Part shown: positions 12,711 to 16,203 of the stretch, one piece after another
How positions within the stretch are numbered: the first letter of the stretch is position 1
Layout of the letters: each line of letters begins with the position of its first letter
Assembly (NCBI GenBank): GCA_013205365.1
Contig: JABMNC010000145.1
Location: 1-16,203, forward strand
Length of the DNA stretch: 16,203 bases
Source of the DNA: Cryomorphaceae bacterium
Lineage (GTDB): Bacteria; Bacteroidota; Bacteroidia; Flavobacteriales; Schleiferiaceae
Direction: 5' to 3'
Program-made: the position numbers and the translations under genes
Notes under the pieces: model-generated
What the model saw: the letters and a program-made list of their open reading frames with translations, nothing else
What the model was told of the DNA's origin: nothing
The model's database searches: none

Positions 12711-14855
12711 TTAAAAGTCCGCCCGAAGACTAAGATTTATTAGTCTGTTTGTGAGGTAGTTGGGCACAGCATACTGGCTGGCTGTACTGATGTCCATTAC
12801 CCAAAAATAACTCGCCGTGTTGCGGATTTCTAGAAGATTATAGGCTTCCAGCGCGATTCGGGGCTGAATTCCGCGCCAAGCGGGTAAAACTCGTTCAAAA
12901 CCAAGGTCCATCCGGCGGTAGGGCGGTGCTTTAAAGGGTTTTGGATTTTCAAGGGGCAGTCCAAAGGGGAATCCGCCCGTCACGTTGGCCACCAAATAGA
13001 CCCTGTTCTTGGGTTGGCCAGGAAGGTGGTCTTCGATGCGCATGCTGAAGGCGAATCGGTAGTCGGTTCCGCGCCGCTGCCAACCCTCATCAAACTGTTC
13101 GCGGGCCCTAAAAAGCGACAGCGATACCCATGATTCGGCGTCGCCAACCCAGGTGCTGTGTAGCTGCTGGTCCAGTCCAGAAACGACGGCTCTCCCGGGT
13201 TGGGTTCCGAGGTAGCGAATTCGCATGCCGTCTTGCTCAAAGGCAAATGCCCGATCCTGGTACTTGAGGTAGGCTTCAATTTGGTACATCCAAGGTCGAC
13301 CTAGTCGGCTACCGTAAAGCTTGGTTCCGGCGATCAAATGCCAGGCGTGCTGCATGCGGGCGTCGGTTTCGAGCCCATTGGCAGTCCAATTGCGGAGTTC
13401 GCGCACCGTTGCGGTTTGCGCATAGCTTCCGGCGTTGAGGTAGGCTAGCCAAGTGCTTTGACCCGTGGGGCCTATGGAAAGCGAGGCCCTTGGGCTCCAG
13501 CGCCACTCCCCCGATCGGCTGTCGCGCAGTATTCTCTGGCCAAAACGCAGGTGAACCGTTCGATCAGGGCCAACCCAGTTCTTGCTCCAGGTCATGGATG
13601 CCCAATTTTTCACGTTGTTTAGGAGTCCGGCGCTTTGAAGTACCGAGTACAATTCCAAGGTGGAGTCCGCAGTATAGGATGTGTCGTTCGGTCCAATTGC
13701 GACTATCGTAGGCTGGTGCATTAAGCTGTAGCCGGCAGAGTCGAGATTGATCCATTCGTGCACTCGATCCTGGGCAAACTGCATGCGCTGGCCAATGGTC
13801 CAGTTGAGCTGTGCGGACTCGCTAAGGATGTGGCTCCCACGAAGGGCGGTGTGCACGTCTCGCACCCATAGGTCATTGCGGGCATAGCGCTGAAAGCCGC
13901 CACTGCCTCGCAGGTAGCTTAGTTCGCCAAACTGGTCTGAGCCCATGTTGCTGTTGACGTCGCCAAGTCGGTAGGCGGATTCAATGTCGGAATGCTCTAC
14001 CTCCAAGGCCTGAGAAAGGCTGGCCTCTGCATCGATGACGCTCCGTTGGCCAAAGGCCCGACGGGTTCTCCACCCGGCAAAACCATTTTGAAATCCGTAG
14101 TATTCGGTTCCGGCCATGGCAACCTGGAGGCGGAGAACCTGGGTCACGGTTCCGAATTCGGTGGTTCTGCTCTCGGGGGAGAGGCGGAATCCGTTTTGCT
14201 GCACAATACCCAGAAATTCGTGGTGCCAGGCACCATGGCGACCGGTCCAAACTACCTGTGCGTCGCGGGAGTCCGCCCTAAAGTCGCCAAACACGTCGCC
14301 GGTGCGGGCAAAGAGCACATTGCTTCGGTACCGAATGCCGATGCCAAGGTTGCCCTGCCAGACGGTGGCTCCACCCGAAAACCCCCCAAGCCTCACCCGC
14401 GCGCGGGACGAATCAACCCTTCGGTAGTTCACCTCAAGGGCAGAGGCGAGTTTGTCGCCCAATTCGGCGTTAAATCCTCCGGCCGTGAAGGTTAATGACG
14501 ATACAAGGTCTGGGTTGAGCACGCTAAGGCCCTCTTGCTGCCCAGACCGAGCAAGCTGGGGGCGGTAGAGTTCAAAACCGTTGACATAAACCAGGTTCTC
14601 GTCGTAGGTACCCCCTCGCACGCTGTATTGGCTGCTGAGCTCGTCGCTGGCCACTACGCCGGGGAGGGTCCTTAAAAGCGACTCCACGGAACCTGTGGCG
14701 GTACCAAGTCCTCCTAAAGTCGCCGATTTTAGTCGAATTTCACTGGTCTGAGTGCGAAAGCGTTCCCCGGTCACCGTCGCCTCCTGCAGCAGGGTTTTGC
14801 GCGGAGTGCTGTCCTGGAGGGCCGCCAATAATAGGGCGGCGGCAATTGCACTCAA
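12711..14855 (-). CDS. TonB-dependent receptor, outer membrane beta-barrel
   Basis: A 714-residue outer-membrane receptor. The plug domain (about 20-150) holds VESLLRTLPGVVASDE, SSQYSVRGGTYDENLVYVNG, RSGQQEGLSVLNPDLVSSL and GGFNAELGDKLASALEV, which match a widespread Bacteroidota receptor family. The rest is alternating beta-barrel sequence ending in LINLSLRADF, with the terminal Phe needed for Bam insertion. It lacks the N-terminal CarboxypepD_reg domain often found in SusC-type receptors; a related domain is in the gene just upstream. The only plausible start is TTG at 14855. It is in the same frame as the preceding gene and separated by TAG and one CTC codon. The signal peptide (LSAIAAALLLAALQ) then has no positive N-terminal residue, which is odd. 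No SusD-like partner is present. The transported substrate is unknown. Confidence 0.9.
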   Translation of the reverse strand: MSAIAAALLLAALQDSTPRKTLLQEATVTGERFRTQTSEIRLKSATLGGLGTATGSVESLLRTLPGVVASDELSSQYSVRGGTYDENLVYVNGFELYRPQLARSGQQEGLSVLNPDLVSSLTFTAGGFNAELGDKLASALEVNYRRVDSSRARVRLGGFSGGATVWQGNLGIGIRYRSNVLFARTGDVFGDFRADSRDAQVVWTGRHGAWHHEFLGIVQQNGFRLSPESRTTEFGTVTQVLRLQVAMAGTEYYGFQNGFAGWRTRRAFGQRSVIDAEASLSQALEVEHSDIESAYRLGDVNSNMGSDQFGELSYLRGSGGFQRYARNDLWVRDVHTALRGSHILSESAQLNWTIGQRMQFAQDRVHEWINLDSAGYSLMHQPTIVAIGPNDTSYTADSTLELYSVLQSAGLLNNVKNWASMTWSKNWVGPDRTVHLRFGQRILRDSRSGEWRWSPRASLSIGPTGQSTWLAYLNAGSYAQTATVRELRNWTANGLETDARMQHAWHLIAGTKLYGSRLGRPWMYQIEAYLKYQDRAFAFEQDGMRIRYLGTQPGRAVVSGLDQQLHSTWVGDAESWVSLSLFRAREQFDEGWQRRGTDYRFAFSMRIEDHLPGQPKNRVYLVANVTGGFPFGLPLENPKPFKAPPYRRMDLGFERVLPAWRGIQPRIALEAYNLLEIRNTASYFWVMDISTASQYAVPNYLTNRLINLSLRADF

Positions 14856-14858
14856 GAG

Positions 14859-15482
14859 CTAGCGCTTTTTGAGCGATTCAAAAAACTGAGCCCAAGCAAA
14901 GGGGTTGCTCAAGCGCCCAAGAATGGCGGTCGCTCCGTTGTTGCCGTAGAATCGGCCTGCGTTGTAAAGCTGCTGCTCTTGGGCCTGAATGATGTACCGT
15001 TGCATTTCGTTGGAACTCATACCCATCAGCGAAGCCTTCTCCTTAAGTGCTTGTATGGCAAGATTTTGAAGAGCAACATCGCGTTCTGTAGTTTCGATTT
15101 TCATGCGCAGAAGCTCTCGATTGAGGTCTTCGGGGCGGGGCCAAGGGTAGAGCGTCACTTCGTCGAGTTCCACGCTATTCCAGCGCATGTACACGGTGGC
15201 GAGGTAGCTGGTGCCATTAAGGGAGTCCGATACCCAAAGTCGCTCATCCTCAAAGCCCAAGCGTCTAAAACGGATGCTGTCTCCCGGCACCGCCGTGATG
15301 CTAAAGAAACCGTCGTCTCCCGAAGTGGTCGTAGTTGGTCGACCACTAATCCAAAGCCTGGCATTGGGAATAGTTTGCAGGCTCGTGTCGCTCGTTAGAA
15401 GGATGCCACTTACCTGCACTACGTTCTGCGCCCCGACGGCCAGCGTCAAAAGTGCAGATGCTAGGGCCAGGTAATGCTTCAT
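14859..15482 (-). CDS. Secreted protein with carboxypeptidase-regulatory-like domain
   Basis: The 207-residue protein has a Sec signal peptide (MKHYLALASALLTLAVGAQN). It is followed by a beta-sandwich CarboxypepD_reg-like domain (about 22-105: VSGILLTSDTSLQTIPNARL, TTTSGDDGFFSITAVPGDSIRFRRLGFE). Then comes VELDEVTLYPWPRPEDLN, a motif I associate with a Bacteroidota family of such proteins, and a helical, charged C-terminal half (LNRELLRMKIETTERD to FAWAQFFESLKKR). It is probably periplasmic or at the inner face of the outer membrane. Its ATG overlaps the stop of the upstream gene as ATGA (15482-15479), and its TAG (14861-14859) is 3 nt before the TonB-receptor start, so all are translationally coupled. 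It may assist the receptor, which lacks its own domain of this type. That is inference. Confidence 0.85.
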   Translation of the reverse strand: MKHYLALASALLTLAVGAQNVVQVSGILLTSDTSLQTIPNARLWISGRPTTTTSGDDGFFSITAVPGDSIRFRRLGFEDERLWVSDSLNGTSYLATVYMRWNSVELDEVTLYPWPRPEDLNRELLRMKIETTERDVALQNLAIQALKEKASLMGMSSNEMQRYIIQAQEQQLYNAGRFYGNNGATAILGRLSNPFAWAQFFESLKKR

Positions 15483-16203
15483 AATTCGGTAGTAAAGTTA
15501 GTGAGGTTACCTACCTCGTCCCGAACCCATACTACAAGTTTGCCCTTGGTGCTGCCGGCGTCGGCATACATCGAGTTGGATTTTAAATCCAGATGCCCCC
15601 ATATCCATTTTCCATTGAGCGTAATTTCTACGATTTCAGAATCCAGCTCATCCTGCACCCTGATCCATACCCTGCCGTTTGGGTCGCGCCGAAGCAGCTC
15701 GCACTGCGGACTCTTGGTATCGATGCGGACTTCGGCAGACCCGCAGGTCTTGGAGGTAAAAACGATGCGCCCGTCTGCGCTGCGTCTACCCGGAATCTTT
15801 GCCGAACCCCGACCGTCGCGCACTGATAAATAGGTCTTATCCCAGAGGCTGTCGGCAAGCTGGCTTGGGGTCCAAGAGTAGGTAACCGGCTTAATTGCTG
15901 CGACGTCAGGCTTTACACCGATTTTGTTGCCATTAGCGCTTAGGCTGATGTTTTGCGCCATAGCAAAGCATTGTGCGGGCAATTCAAGACTCCAATCGCC
16001 GTCGCTTATGCTGCGGAGCGCTTGGGTGCTCCCGGGGTTTGGTTGGGCAACGCTAACCCTGCCTGACCAAATCGGGCTACCCCCGGAATGCACCTCGAGG
16101 GAGTAGGTTCCGCTTGATTTTGGCCATGCTTGCTTGAGCTTCCAGCCTGGTGCAGGCTGGCTTGGGCTGGGATGAATGTGAAATCCTCGAATGCCTTGCT
16201 GGC
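15479..16203 (-). CDS. C-terminal part of a secreted protein, probably M23-family peptidase (runs off right edge)
   Basis: The frame is open from the right edge to TGA 15481-15479, giving 240 visible residues; no true start is in the window (an internal GTG at 16093 is not convincing as a start). The sequence is beta-rich and repeats Ig-like patterns: SSGTYSLEVHSGGSPIWSGR, IVFTSKTCGSAEVRI, RVWIRVQDELD, and a final KLVVWVRDEVGNLTNFTTEL. The opening IRGFHIHPSP and the GTYSLEV block recall the C-terminal region of Bacteroidota M23 (LytM) peptidases, which follows the peptidase domain. The M23 domain itself, with its zinc ligands, would lie beyond base 16203, so this call rests on the tail only. 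It is the upstream gene of the operon and overlaps the next gene by 4 bp (ATGA). Confidence 0.6.
   Translation of the reverse strand, partial: QQGIRGFHIHPSPSQPAPGWKLKQAWPKSSGTYSLEVHSGGSPIWSGRVSVAQPNPGSTQALRSISDGDWSLELPAQCFAMAQNISLSANGNKIGVKPDVAAIKPVTYSWTPSQLADSLWDKTYLSVRDGRGSAKIPGRRSADGRIVFTSKTCGSAEVRIDTKSPQCELLRRDPNGRVWIRVQDELDSEIVEITLNGKWIWGHLDLKSNSMYADAGSTKGKLVVWVRDEVGNLTNFTTEL

Noticed and set aside
13992..14495. 167-codon plus-strand frame opposite the TonB receptor
   Set aside because: Fully antisense to a receptor with clear plug motifs; composition is Gly/Pro/Lys-rich with no domain and no promoter.
1..16203. CRISPR array, insertion sequence, toxin-antitoxin pair, riboswitch, prophage gene
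   Set aside because: None seen: no regularly spaced repeats, transposase motifs, integrase or leader structures that I could recognise on either strand.

Overview
The window looks like chromosomal DNA of a member of the Bacteroidota, most likely a Flavobacteriales-type marine or freshwater lineage with fairly high G+C for the group (my impression is a little over 50%; not counted exactly). The reasons are several. There are repeated TAnnTTTG-type -7 promoter elements, the sigma-ABfr signature of this phylum. Shine-Dalgarno sequences are almost absent. The E1 alpha and beta subunits are fused, and there is a TonB-dependent receptor of a typical Bacteroidota type. Secreted GH92 and CotH proteins occur, and a shikimate kinase gene sits next to a phosphoribosyltransferase gene. 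No mobile element, CRISPR array or phage gene was seen, and no gene-free stretch reaches 300 bases.

Layout, left to right. (1) 1-4977, minus strand: a tightly packed run read from right to left: an iron/2-oxoglutarate-type dioxygenase, trmD (tRNA m1G37 methyltransferase), a secreted GH92 alpha-mannosidase, and a secreted CotH-family protein cut by the left edge. (2) 5012-6973, plus: a fused 2-oxoacid dehydrogenase E1, divergent from the oxygenase across only 34 bp. (3) 6985-7318, plus: a stand-alone 72-residue unknown gene with its own promoter, palindrome and strong terminator. (4) 7381-8591, minus: tRNA-Lys(TTT), tRNA-Leu(GAG), a lipoprotein MsrB, a small unknown lipoprotein and tRNA-Val(TAC), then a terminator. 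(5) 8667-9194, plus: shikimate kinase, overlapping tail-to-tail by 17 bp with (6) 9178-11112, minus: an RlmD/TrmA-type rRNA methyltransferase followed by a PyrR-like phosphoribosyltransferase. (7) 11155-12417, plus: ornithine aminotransferase with a cysteine-rich insert. (8) 12459-16203, minus: a four-gene envelope operon: the C-terminal part of what is probably an M23-type peptidase (cut by the right edge), a small secreted protein with a carboxypeptidase-regulatory-like domain, a TonB-dependent receptor, and an 80-residue cytosolic protein.

Most genes are housekeeping: translation and RNA modification (trmD, rlmD, three tRNAs), aromatic amino-acid synthesis (aroK), branched-chain or pyruvate oxidation (E1), arginine/ornithine metabolism, and oxidative repair of envelope proteins (msrB). 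The outer-membrane and secreted part (GH92, CotH, the TonB-receptor operon) is the most lineage-specific. I do not see a clear new defence or biosynthetic system.

The most interesting signals are four. A TAnnTTTG-like box recurs exactly 4 nt before several start codons, which predicts leaderless mRNAs. The TonB receptor lies in frame with the preceding gene behind a single TAG and a TTG start. The aminotransferase carries a four-cysteine insert. The 72-residue gene is an isolated, possibly operator-controlled transcription unit.
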